From Ktedonobacter sp. 13_1_20CM_4_53_11 (GTDB lineage: Bacteria; Chloroflexota; Ktedonobacteria; Ktedonobacterales; Ktedonobacteraceae), in contig MNIY01000099.1 of the NCBI GenBank assembly GCA_001919995.1, forward strand, positions 1-10,446: DNA of 10,446 bases. The letters are read 5' to 3'. Shown here one piece after another: positions 1-6,940 of this stretch. How positions within the stretch are numbered: position 1 is the first letter of the stretch; each line of letters opens with the position of its first letter. The position numbers and the translations under genes were made by a program. The notes under the pieces were generated by a model, which was given only the letters and a program-made list of their open reading frames with translations, was not told the origin of the DNA and did not search any database.

Positions 1-89
1 TCAATGCACATAACTACAAACCGGGCCCAGAAGGTGCTTTGGAGACGGTCAACATCTGGGAGTGGTGGTGTGACAAAGGTCAGTGCTAG
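1..89 (+). CDS. C-terminal end of a family-5 solute-binding protein (5' end outside window)
   Basis: Only the last 28 codons are visible, read from base 3 and ending at TAG 87-89. The tail contains NYKPGPEGALETVNIWEWWC followed by DKGQC. It aligns residue by residue with the tail of the complete binding protein ending at 3500 (NYAPGPEGASETVNVWQWWC, then TNGTC). This is therefore the end of a tandem paralogue: a periplasmic-type or lipid-anchored ligand-binding subunit of an oligopeptide/dipeptide/nickel-class ABC importer. Most base differences between the two tails look silent or conservative, which fits an older duplication rather than a recent copy. Both tails end with two cysteines four residues apart. 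The 492-aa membrane protein gene starts only 29 bases after the stop, so the two may share a transcript. Ligand and protein length cannot be judged from this fragment. Confidence 0.85.
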   Translation, partial: NAHNYKPGPEGALETVNIWEWWCDKGQC

Positions 90-118
90 TTGAAAGTCAA
101 TAGACGCGGGAGCAACTC

Positions 119-1597
119 GTGAACGAAACAGAACATGAACACCCTCCGGATGACTTTGAGGTAGAAATAATCAGTCTCGATCAAATGAGTATTTCCGGTG
201 AGCGCAACTATATCCCCTTCGTGCCGCTGCCGCCGAAAATACGCTCGACACGACGTCAGCTGAATAGGTTATGGCTCCTGGCTATTGTCACAAGCTCAGT
301 GTTGCTAACCTTCCTGGTGATACCGAATGGCTTTTCCACAGCGCAAAGCATAACACAGCAGGTAGTGCATAAGCTCATGCCCACTCCTGCTCCAGCACTG
401 CCTCCAGGCTATGATAGCTTCTACATAGATAAAGATATACCCTGGGCGAAGGTATTTGTCGATGGGCACCAGATGCATCTACCGCGCATCGGCGTCGACG
501 AACCGCTGAAATTAGGCAGAGGACATCATCTCATCTCCTGGCGTGCCGATCCTTTCCTGCCGCAGTCTTGCCTGCTATCAATACCTTTCGCAATCGATGA
601 TACCTGTCGTTTTGCATTTGATCACGCCATACACAGATCGTCGGCGTACCAGATCATCCTTCTGCATGAATCGCTGAACACATTGCCTCCCGAGCAGCGA
701 ACAGGACTGGTGAGTGCAATACAGGCAGAGCTTGGGAAGCTCTTTACAAGCGAAACGGTACAGCCGGGGGAGCAATATGCTGGAGAGAGTGGTCCTGTTA
801 CAGCGCGGCAACGTCTGCGAGCCACACTCCATTTCCAGTTGGATACAAACAGCAATTGGGTCTGCTTTGCAAATATGCAGACCCACAGCGGCCTGCTCTG
901 TGGAATCGATAGGCAAGATTGCCGGCAACTGTGTTCTGCACCCTGGAAGTTCAGGCTGCAAGAAACCGCGGCCTCTGTCGCATCAGGGTGGTTTACTCTT
1001 GCCATGACACGCTCCTCCTGGGACTACGCCACGGAAAACGGCCGCATCGTTGCACGCAATCAACCAGTAAGCCTTCTAGGACCAGCGCCGGGTCAACAAC
1101 TGCTTCTGCTTCGCATAGCATGGGATCATGGCTGGCATGTCAATGTACTTCTAGGTCCAGACCTGGGTCCACCCATATATACTAATACTAAGAGCAAAGG
1201 TGTAAATGGGAAATACGAACGTTTCTTAACAGGCAGTGTGCAGGTCGCCGACGATCCTGCTTGTAATGTTGCTCGGCTATTTGTTATAAGGGGATTAGCG
1301 GTTGGGCCTCAAGTTGGAGAGTCAACACTTGCTATGATACGGCTTGTCTCCTCATCCAATCCTGCCATCGGCTGTCTGGTGATAGTAACTGCTACTGATG
1401 AGACGGGTAAAACGCCGGCAGCCATTCTTCCACCTGCATACTACATCGTACGCTTCGGCTTATTGCTGACAGCAAACACTGTAGCATATCTTATCCGACC
1501 AGGGGTACCCCGCGCCAATGCGTACGAATTGAGCCTAGTAAAGCAATTGGCAACGCTTCCAGGTCAAGCCTTCACCGACGTGGTTGGCAGATACTGA
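119..1597 (+). CDS. Single-pass membrane protein of unknown function, PEGA-like segment
   Basis: A 492-aa protein I do not recognise. The GTG start at 119 is preferred because GGGAG (108-112) lies 6 bases upstream; the first internal ATG (185) has no ribosome site. Residues 1-50 are acidic, then proline- and arginine-rich (cytoplasmic). Residues 51-68 form one clear membrane segment with basic residues before it, so the remaining ~420 residues should be outside. After a Pro-rich linker (88-97), residues 107-157 read like a PEGA-type beta domain: AKVFVDG, a short strand, a PLKLGRGHH turn, then a Cys-containing strand. This is pattern recognition only. Several cysteines (151, 163 and a cluster in the middle of the protein) could form disulfides. 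No enzymatic motif is visible. The gene follows a binding-protein gene by 29 bases and precedes its paralogue, so a role linked to the importer, such as ligand sensing or surface display, is possible but unproven. Confidence 0.8.
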   Translation: MNETEHEHPPDDFEVEIISLDQMSISGERNYIPFVPLPPKIRSTRRQLNRLWLLAIVTSSVLLTFLVIPNGFSTAQSITQQVVHKLMPTPAPALPPGYDSFYIDKDIPWAKVFVDGHQMHLPRIGVDEPLKLGRGHHLISWRADPFLPQSCLLSIPFAIDDTCRFAFDHAIHRSSAYQIILLHESLNTLPPEQRTGLVSAIQAELGKLFTSETVQPGEQYAGESGPVTARQRLRATLHFQLDTNSNWVCFANMQTHSGLLCGIDRQDCRQLCSAPWKFRLQETAASVASGWFTLAMTRSSWDYATENGRIVARNQPVSLLGPAPGQQLLLLRIAWDHGWHVNVLLGPDLGPPIYTNTKSKGVNGKYERFLTGSVQVADDPACNVARLFVIRGLAVGPQVGESTLAMIRLVSSSNPAIGCLVIVTATDETGKTPAAILPPAYYIVRFGLLLTANTVAYLIRPGVPRANAYELSLVKQLATLPGQAFTDVVGRY

Positions 1598-1610
1598 GCG
1601 GTTGCCAACC
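1582..1610 (+). terminator. Inverted repeat spanning the stop codon of the 492-aa gene
   Basis: GGTTGGCA (1582-1589) and TGCCAACC (1603-1610) are perfect 8-bp complements separated by 13 bases that include the TGA stop (1595-1597). In RNA this would be a stable hairpin at the end of the gene. No T-run follows immediately; the nearest is TTTT near 1635. It may be a weak or factor-assisted terminator or a 3'-end stabiliser. Confidence 0.4.
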
Positions 1611-1750
1611 TGGAGGTATAAGAGTTTCATCTACTTTTGTGGGGGGCAAATTCACTCTGTGAGAATTTGTCTTTGAGTGACGTATATTATGTGCGACTCA
1701 TATATATGTGTCTGGAAAGTAAGGAAGGCAGCTATCCCGATACGTAGAGT

Positions 1751-1773
1751 GGTTCCCGCACCTGCGGGTAACC
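1751..1773 (+). promoter_or_regulatory. Hairpin in the 5' leader of the binding-protein gene
   Basis: GGTTCCCGC (1751-1759) pairs with GCGGG plus AACC (1764-1773), with one bulged T at 1769 and the four-base loop ACCT. The 9-bp GC-rich stem ends 27 bases before the ribosome site, and a run of six T lies at 1795-1800. It could be an mRNA-stabilising 5' hairpin or part of an attenuator. The T-run is too far from the stem for a standard intrinsic terminator. Confidence 0.45.
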
Positions 1774-1800
1774 AAGTTCCTCAATCTCAAACTATTTTTT

Positions 1801-1806
1801 AGGAGG
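1801..1806 (+). promoter_or_regulatory. Ribosome binding site AGGAGG deciding between two ATG starts
   Basis: A perfect AGGAGG lies 2 bases before the ATG at 1809 and 5 bases before the ATG at 1812. The second spacing is the workable one, so 1812 is taken as the start; the protein differs by one Met. Confidence 0.7.
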
Positions 1807-1811
1807 AAATG

Positions 1812-3500
1812 ATGCTCAAGAGACCTAGGCCGCGTTTACTAATGATGTCCTTTTCCATCGTCGCGGTGCTGATGCTTCTCCTCAGTGCTTGTGGCGCGAG
1901 CGGTACGCCAACGAGTCCCAGTTCAAGCTCAGGCACTGCCGTAAAGGGAGGCACCTGGATCGACGATATCCCCAATGAGCCTGGCTCGCTGATTCCTAAC
2001 GCTGATTCGCAGACGTTCGACACCCTGGTCGAGCAGACGCTTTACGCTCCGCTCTTCGTTGGTGATTATAGCGGCCATATTACCCTTGGCGCTGCAGCAG
2101 AATTACCTACCGTTGCAAATGGCGGTGCCAGCGCAGATAGCAAAACATGGACGTTCAAGATGAAGCCTAACTTGAAGTGGTCTGATGGTCAGCCATACAA
2201 TGCCGATGATGTCGATTTTACCTGGAAGCTCTGGACTAACCCCAAGTTTACTGCGGCCAGCACTGTCGGCTATAACCAAATCACCTCAGCGGACGTTTCT
2301 TCTGACAAACTCTCGATTACCTTCCACCTCAAGCAACCGTACGCGCCGTTCCTGGCTTTGTGGACGGATGGCGGACTCGCACCATTGCCCAAGCACCACT
2401 TCGCGAGTGTGGCCCCCGATGCCATCGCGAAATCCGCTGATAGCCTGAATCCCAGTGTCACGAGCGGTCCCTTCAAGATGAGTGAGAGCGTGCATGGTGA
2501 TCACTACACAGTTGTCAGGAATGCAAACTACTATCGTGCAGCCGAGGGGCTGCCTTACCTCGATAAAATTATCTTCCGCCCGATAGCCAGTGAGGATACG
2601 ATCCTCAAAGATCTCCAGGCCGGCTCGATCACCTCGTCCTGGTTCCTCGATGTCAGCAAGACCGCTGTATACAAAAACCTGGCGAACTATAAGCTGGTGG
2701 TCAATCCCAACGCCTCCAACTTCGAGGTCATGATTATCAACCTCAAGAACCCCATTCTTGGCCAGAATCTCGAGGTTCGTCAGGCCATGGCCATGGCGAT
2801 TGACAAAAATAGCCTCATCAAAACGGCCCGCGTCGGGCAGGCTGCACCTCTATGTACCGATCACGGAGCTTCTCTACATCCCGGCTACCAGCCGGATGCT
2901 GCCTGTCCGAAATTCGACCCTGCCGCCGCCAATGCCCTGCTCGATCAGCATGGCTGGACGAAAGGTGCTGACGGCTTTCGTTCAAAGAATGGACAGCGGC
3001 TGGAGTTTAGATACGCGACAACGACGGGCAAACCCTGGCGCGCCGCTGACGAGGCGATTATTCAGTCGAACTTCAAGGACATCGGCATCAAGATGAACAT
3101 CCAAAACTACCCTGCCAGCACCTTCTTCGGTACATTCCTTCCTGGCGGCAAGCACGATCTGGGAGAGTTCGAGAATTCGTATGTGTACGATCCCGATGAT
3201 GCTTCTCTCCTGGATTGCTCTCAGCAGGGCACAAATGGTGAGAACTGGAGTTTCTACTGCAACCAGCAAATGCAAACGTATCTCAAACAAGAGCAGAGCT
3301 CGGCTGACCCAAATGTGCGCCAGCAGGCCTTCAATCAGATTCACCATCTTGAACTGACCGACATCCCCTTCGTCGTTCTGTATAGTCCGTTGGATCAGGG
3401 TATTTCCAAGAATACGACGCACAACTACGCGCCTGGTCCAGAGGGAGCCTCAGAGACGGTCAACGTCTGGCAGTGGTGGTGTACTAATGGGACGTGCTAA
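1812..3500 (+). CDS. Family-5 ABC solute-binding lipoprotein (peptide/nickel class)
   Basis: The surface-anchored ligand-binding subunit of the importer encoded downstream. The 562-aa protein (counted from the ATG at 1812) has a basic N-terminus, a hydrophobic core and a lipobox LLSAC with the lipidated Cys at residue 27. A Ser/Thr/Gly/Pro linker follows (about 28-45), then the binding fold. The family hallmark near residues 118-141 is unmistakable: KPNLKWSDGQPYNADDVDFT. Length is normal for DppA/OppA-type proteins. Mature-domain cysteines lie in PLCTDHG, DAACPKF, LLDCSQQ and SFYCNQQ, plus a terminal WWCTNGTC, so disulfides are likely. The ligand cannot be read from sequence; peptides are the default, but sugars, nickel chelates and opines are also bound by this family. 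A paralogue's tail lies at 1-89. The permease genes begin 390 bases downstream, behind a hairpin, so this subunit may be expressed in excess, as is usual for binding proteins. Confidence 0.93.
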   Translation: MLKRPRPRLLMMSFSIVAVLMLLLSACGASGTPTSPSSSSGTAVKGGTWIDDIPNEPGSLIPNADSQTFDTLVEQTLYAPLFVGDYSGHITLGAAAELPTVANGGASADSKTWTFKMKPNLKWSDGQPYNADDVDFTWKLWTNPKFTAASTVGYNQITSADVSSDKLSITFHLKQPYAPFLALWTDGGLAPLPKHHFASVAPDAIAKSADSLNPSVTSGPFKMSESVHGDHYTVVRNANYYRAAEGLPYLDKIIFRPIASEDTILKDLQAGSITSSWFLDVSKTAVYKNLANYKLVVNPNASNFEVMIINLKNPILGQNLEVRQAMAMAIDKNSLIKTARVGQAAPLCTDHGASLHPGYQPDAACPKFDPAAANALLDQHGWTKGADGFRSKNGQRLEFRYATTTGKPWRAADEAIIQSNFKDIGIKMNIQNYPASTFFGTFLPGGKHDLGEFENSYVYDPDDASLLDCSQQGTNGENWSFYCNQQMQTYLKQEQSSADPNVRQQAFNQIHHLELTDIPFVVLYSPLDQGISKNTTHNYAPGPEGASETVNVWQWWCTNGTC

Positions 3501-3537
3501 GTAATGTCTAGCGTGGCTGTAATTGTAGCATGACGAT

Positions 3538-3577
3538 GCCTCTGGTTAGGCTCTTTGAGAGTTCTCTAACCAGGGGC
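3538..3577 (+). terminator. Strong hairpin between binding-protein and permease genes
   Basis: GCCTCTGGTTAG (3538-3549) pairs with CTAACCAGGGGC (3566-3577) over 12 positions with a single T-G wobble. The 16-base loop has CTC and GAG that can extend the stem. It starts 37 bases after the binding-protein stop. There is no T-run after it (TGCCCTTCTG), so it may act as a leaky terminator or as a 3'-end block that protects the binding-protein message from exonucleases. Either would raise binding protein relative to permease. A second, longer-range stem (GCTGCCC 3576-3582 with GGGCAGC 3625-3631) overlaps its last two bases. Confidence 0.5.
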
Positions 3578-3812
3578 TGCCCTTCTGTAGACGGATGGGC
3601 CCCTGGGTCTAGCTTAACTGGCTTGGGCAGCTACGAGCATCATCCGCACAATGTTTCTACGCGAAGGCGTGGTTCAAATACACCTGGCAGTTTCGTGAAA
3701 CTCAGTTGCTATCTGAATCGTGCCTAAGCAAACGGAAATTGTTTTTGGACTGTTCAGATTGTTAAGTTTGATTGAACGTAAATTGAATTTTGCTTAAGCT
3801 TATTTATCCCCA

Positions 3813-3843
3813 TTGACATACATATATAGGAATATGGTAAACT
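3813..3843 (+). promoter_or_regulatory. Sigma-70-like promoter candidate for the permease/ATPase genes
   Basis: A consensus -35, TTGACA (3813-3818), is followed 19 bases later by TAAACT (3838-3843), preceded by TGG as in an extended -10. The spacer is longer than the optimal 17. The predicted start would lie about 40 bases before the permease ATG. The setting is AT-rich, unlike the neighbouring genes. Support is motif reading only. Confidence 0.45.
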
Positions 3844-3880
3844 ACTGTCAGTGGTTTCCATCCCCATTGTAAGCTCTTTC

Positions 3881-3885
3881 GGAGG
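3881..3885 (+). promoter_or_regulatory. Ribosome binding site GGAGG fixing the permease start at 3891
   Basis: GGAGG ends 5 bases before ATG 3891. The alternative in-frame GTG at 3885 overlaps this site and would be untranslatable from it. The resulting N-terminus MGRYIIRR is typical of DppB-type permeases. Confidence 0.75.
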
Positions 3886-3890
3886 TGCCT

Positions 3891-4853
3891 ATGGGACGAT
3901 ATATTATCAGGCGGTCGTTGCAAGCAATTCCTTTGTTGCTCTTGCTGTCCATATTCATGTTTCTCCTGATTCATGCATTACCAGGTGGGCCGGATCAGGT
4001 GATCTTCAATCCACACCTGGACGCTGCAGGACGTGCTGCCTTACGTGCGCGCTTTGGTTTGGATCAGCCTCTCCCTGTCCAGTATCTGGTATGGTTACGC
4101 AATTGCCTGGTTGGAGACTTTGGCTACTCCTTTGCCACCAACCAGGCTGTTTCCACGGTGATTGGTCAGCGTTTTCCCGCCACGCTCCAGTTGTTTGCTA
4201 TTTCTCTCCTGGTAGCCCTGGTACTGGCGATCTTCCTGGGAGTGATCTCAGCGATCCGGCAGAACTCCCCGCTTGATTACACCGTGACTACTATCTCGTA
4301 CTTTGGTTTAGCAATGCCCGCCTTTCTGCTAGGTTTGTTTCTCCAGGATATTTTTGCGGTGCAGTTGCACTGGCTTCCCGTCTCGGGCACTACTACCCTT
4401 GGCATGACCTATGATCCTTTCAACGCATTTATTGATCACCTGTTGCACCTCGTCTTGCCTGTTATAGCTCTCTCGGTTCTCTTTGTTGCTGGTTGGAGTC
4501 GCTACATGCGTTCGAGCATGATTGATACCACAAAACAGGACTACATGCGTACGGCTCGGGCGAAAGGGGTAAGCCCTACGTCCAGTCTCGTGCGTCACGC
4601 TTTACGCAATGCGGTGATCCCCCTGATTACCGTGGTTGCAATCGACTTTGGGGCGATAGCTGGCGGCGCGACGATTACAGAAGGCATCTTTGCCTGGCCT
4701 GGCATGGGCTCCCTGTTTTTTGACTCCCTCCAAAGCCGTGACTTTCCTGTACTCTTGGCAATATTATTGCTTAGCGGATTCTTTGTTGTGCTCTTTAATC
4801 TGATAGCAGACGTCCTCTACGGAGTGATGGATCCGCGCATTCGCTACTCATAG
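3891..4853 (+). CDS. dppB: ABC importer permease, DppB/OppB type
   Basis: One of the two integral membrane subunits forming the substrate channel of a peptide/nickel-class importer. The 320-aa length is normal. The first membrane helix is about residues 11-29 (AIPLLLLLSIFMFLLIHALP), followed by the conserved external stretch FGLDQPLPVQYLVWL and GDFGYSF (55-81) found in DppB-like proteins. Further helices lie near 98-121, 133-155, 185-202, 244-262 and 286-310. The cytoplasmic EAA loop that docks on the ATPases is at about 217-244 (QDYMRTARAKG, then RHALRNAVIP). The protein ends with the common MDPRIRY motif. Upstream lie the 390-base gap and a promoter candidate; the DppC-type gene follows after 25 bases, so they are translated from one message. 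The symbol denotes family type; the actual ligand is unknown. Confidence 0.93.
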   Translation: MGRYIIRRSLQAIPLLLLLSIFMFLLIHALPGGPDQVIFNPHLDAAGRAALRARFGLDQPLPVQYLVWLRNCLVGDFGYSFATNQAVSTVIGQRFPATLQLFAISLLVALVLAIFLGVISAIRQNSPLDYTVTTISYFGLAMPAFLLGLFLQDIFAVQLHWLPVSGTTTLGMTYDPFNAFIDHLLHLVLPVIALSVLFVAGWSRYMRSSMIDTTKQDYMRTARAKGVSPTSSLVRHALRNAVIPLITVVAIDFGAIAGGATITEGIFAWPGMGSLFFDSLQSRDFPVLLAILLLSGFFVVLFNLIADVLYGVMDPRIRYS

Positions 4854-4878
4854 CGTGTGTTGAGAGAAGGAGGCATCT

Positions 4879-5817
4879 ATGGACATACCCGGACAGCTCA
4901 ATGTTACACCCGCCGAAGAAGAAATCGAGCCTCTTCTGGAACTAACACCAGCATTAGTCCAGAAGCGCCGCAGTCAGGGGCGTATCATTTTCGACCGCTT
5001 TATACGGAATAGGGCTGCCCTTGTGGGAGCGGCTGTCCTGATACTCATGTTTCTCTTTTGTTTTTTAGGACCAGTCATCACTGGGCACAATCAACCAGAT
5101 GTCATACATCCGACTGATGCGTCACAAGCCCCTTCACTAACGTATCCCTTTGGAACGGATGATGTCGGACGTGATCAGTTTGCGCGTGCCATGGCGGGAG
5201 GGCAAGTCTCGTTGCTGGTGGGTCTGAGTTCGATGCTGGCGGCGATCGTCTTTGGCATCGGGATAGGATCATTGGCAGGATTCTACGGTGGAGTTGTAGA
5301 CAACGTCCTCATGCGGTTGACGGATGTTGTCCTGGCAGTGCCGCTCTATCTCCTGCTATTTGTGCTCTCAGCGACTTTCAGCGATGGCTCACCCAGAAGT
5401 GTGATCTTCTTGATAGCTATCTTTGGCTGGACGTATGCAGCACGTCTTGTGCGGGGAGAGTATTTGTCTCTAAAGGAGCGTGAGTATGTGCTAGCGGCGC
5501 GAACCATTGGAGCACGGAACTTCCGCATCATGTTCCGCCATATTCTGCCCAATGCTGCCGGGCCAATCATCGTAAATGCTACATTGTTGGTCGGTGCAAA
5601 CATCATCCTTGAATCGGTCTTGAGCTACTTTGGTTTTGGCCTTCATCCCCCCACCTCAAGCTGGGGCAATATGATCGCCGACGGTCAGGCACTCTATGAA
5701 CTCGCCCCCTGGCTCGTATTCGCCCCTGGTCTGCTGATCTTCGTGACGGTGCTGAGCTTTAACCTGGTAGGCGATGGTCTTCGCGACGCACTTGATCCCT
5801 ACATGACTGAACGTTAG
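4879..5817 (+). CDS. dppC: ABC importer permease, DppC/OppC type
   Basis: The second channel subunit, pairing with the upstream permease. AAGGAGG (4867-4873) sits 5 bases before the ATG. The 312-aa protein has an acidic cytoplasmic N-terminus (1-45) typical of the OppC N-terminal domain, then a first membrane helix at about 48-68. The external hallmark PFGTDDVGRDQFARAMAGG is at 90-108. Helices follow near 112-136, 150-165, 175-190, 228-246 and 278-298. The EAA loop that contacts an ATPase is at about 202-232 (EYVLAARTIGARN, then HILPNAAGPII). The C-terminus GDGLRDALDPYM is characteristic. The ATPase gene follows after 29 bases. Nothing is missing or odd, and it appears fully functional. Confidence 0.94.
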   Translation: MDIPGQLNVTPAEEEIEPLLELTPALVQKRRSQGRIIFDRFIRNRAALVGAAVLILMFLFCFLGPVITGHNQPDVIHPTDASQAPSLTYPFGTDDVGRDQFARAMAGGQVSLLVGLSSMLAAIVFGIGIGSLAGFYGGVVDNVLMRLTDVVLAVPLYLLLFVLSATFSDGSPRSVIFLIAIFGWTYAARLVRGEYLSLKEREYVLAARTIGARNFRIMFRHILPNAAGPIIVNATLLVGANIILESVLSYFGFGLHPPTSSWGNMIADGQALYELAPWLVFAPGLLIFVTVLSFNLVGDGLRDALDPYMTER

Positions 5818-5846
5818 GTATACAGGTTGTAAAAGGAGCTACGATT

Positions 5847-6926
5847 TTGGGAGAGTATCTGCTTGAGGTTCAGGATCTCAAAACTTATTTTAAGGTAAAA
5901 GCTGGGAGAGTGCGTGCGGTCGATGGTACAAGTTTTGCGGTCAAACCCGGTGAGAAGCTAGGCGTGGTAGGCGAGAGCGGCTGTGGCAAGAGCGTCACAG
6001 CTCTCTCGATTATGCGCCTGGTTCAACGGCCACCGGGGGAATATGCCGGGGGTAGCATTCTGTTTCAGGATCAGGACCTGCTTGAGCTACCAGAGAGTGC
6101 GATGCGCAAAATTCGTGGCGGTCGGATTGGTATGATCTTCCAGGATCCCATGACCTGCCTCAACCCGACAATGCCCGTGGGTAAACAGATCGCGGAAGGA
6201 TTACAAATCCATTTGAAGCTGAGTACTGATCAGGCCTTGAAGCGAGCGGTTGCCCTGCTTGAACAGGTGGGGATTCCTGATGCCGCTACGCGAGCTAGTG
6301 CCTATCCTCACCAATTTAGTGGAGGTATGCGGCAAAGAGTCATGATTGCCATTGCCCTGGCGTGCAATCCCAAACTGCTCATTGCTGATGAGCCAACGAC
6401 AGCGCTCGACGTCACAGTACAGGCCCAGATCCTTGAATTGATCACTGGAGTCTGTGATGAGTTTGGGACAGCGGTTATTTTGATCACCCACGACCTGGGA
6501 GTAGTTGCGGGTATGACCGATCGCGTGGTAGTGATGTATGCAGGGAAAGTTGTGGAGACCGCTCCAACCGACGAACTGTTTGCAAATCCTCGCCACCCCT
6601 ATACCCTGGGACTGTTAAGCTCTGTCCCGCGCCTGGATGAACAACGCACGAGCGAACTGAGAACGATCGAGGGCGCCCCACCTGATTTGCTGCAGCCTCC
6701 TCCTGGGTGTCCCTTCATGCCGCGCTGTGCGTTTGCTCGCGCTATTTGTCGCACCATGCCCCCGCTCGATCCTGTGGCAGGAAATGCAGCGCACCGCAAA
6801 GCCTGCTGGGTAGATGTCACCGACCCCAGAGAGCAGGCGTATGCAAATAAACGCCGCCAGGCCAGGCAAGAAGCCTTGCAAGCTGCCCTTAAAACCTCGG
6901 CAGATGCAACGCTACAATCATCCTAA
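5847..6926 (+). CDS. dppD: ABC importer ATPase, DppD/OppD type
   Basis: A cytoplasmic ATPase that powers import together with a DppF-type partner. The start is TTG at 5847, with AAGGAG (5833-5838) 8 bases upstream and the expected N-terminus GEYLLEVQDLKTYF; no nearby ATG fits. The 359-aa protein holds all nucleotide-binding motifs: Walker A GESGCGKS (42-49), Q-loop FQDP (98-101), signature FSGGMRQR (157-164, Phe in place of the usual Leu), Walker B LLIADEP (177-183) and the switch His 215 in ITHDLGVV. The C-terminal oligopeptide/dipeptide domain has cysteines at 288, 294, 301 and 320, the spacing pattern associated with an iron-sulfur site in this family. After residue 328 there is a charged, Ala/Gln/Arg-rich tail that looks helical. 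The stop codon overlaps the next gene's ribosome site. Confidence 0.94.
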   Translation: MGEYLLEVQDLKTYFKVKAGRVRAVDGTSFAVKPGEKLGVVGESGCGKSVTALSIMRLVQRPPGEYAGGSILFQDQDLLELPESAMRKIRGGRIGMIFQDPMTCLNPTMPVGKQIAEGLQIHLKLSTDQALKRAVALLEQVGIPDAATRASAYPHQFSGGMRQRVMIAIALACNPKLLIADEPTTALDVTVQAQILELITGVCDEFGTAVILITHDLGVVAGMTDRVVVMYAGKVVETAPTDELFANPRHPYTLGLLSSVPRLDEQRTSELRTIEGAPPDLLQPPPGCPFMPRCAFARAICRTMPPLDPVAGNAAHRKACWVDVTDPREQAYANKRRQARQEALQAALKTSADATLQSS

Positions 6927-6940
6927 GGAGTAAGTAACAG

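Larger units (their letters stand above)
1598..1811 (+). promoter_or_regulatory. Intergenic leader upstream of the binding-protein gene
   Basis: This gap of about 210 bases probably carries the promoter and 5' leader of the import operon. I see no canonical -35/-10 pair. TATATTAT (1683-1690) could serve as a -10 but lacks a convincing -35 at the right distance. Other contents are a dyad CAAATTC (1647-1653) / GAATTTG (1663-1669), an AT-rich palindrome CATATATATG (1699-1708), a hairpin at 1751-1773 and a ribosome site at 1801-1806. The dyad sits just before the possible -10, a position compatible with a repressor or activator site, but that is inference. Confidence 0.4.
3501..3890 (+). promoter_or_regulatory. 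390-base non-coding gap inside the import cluster
   Basis: No credible gene is present: the longest frames are short and lack ribosome sites. The first half (to about 3640) is GC-richer and can fold into the hairpin at 3538-3577 and a second structure at 3576-3631 with an inner TAGAC (3588-3592) / GTCTA (3607-3611) pair. The second half (3720-3850) is AT-rich and carries a promoter candidate. The layout suggests partial termination after the binding protein and a restart before the permeases. I do not recognise a known riboswitch class. Confidence 0.5.

Noticed and set aside
1699..1708. CATATATATG palindrome and the similar CATATATAGG at 3821-3830 as a shared operator
   Set aside because: The similarity is short, AT-only and lacks symmetry in the second copy; chance explains it.
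3530..3727. 65-codon open frame in the gap between the binding protein and permease genes
   Set aside because: It has no ribosome site, an irregular composition, and overlaps the strong hairpin; it looks like chance.
3885..3890. GTG at 3885 as the permease start
   Set aside because: It overlaps the GGAGG ribosome site that serves ATG 3891.
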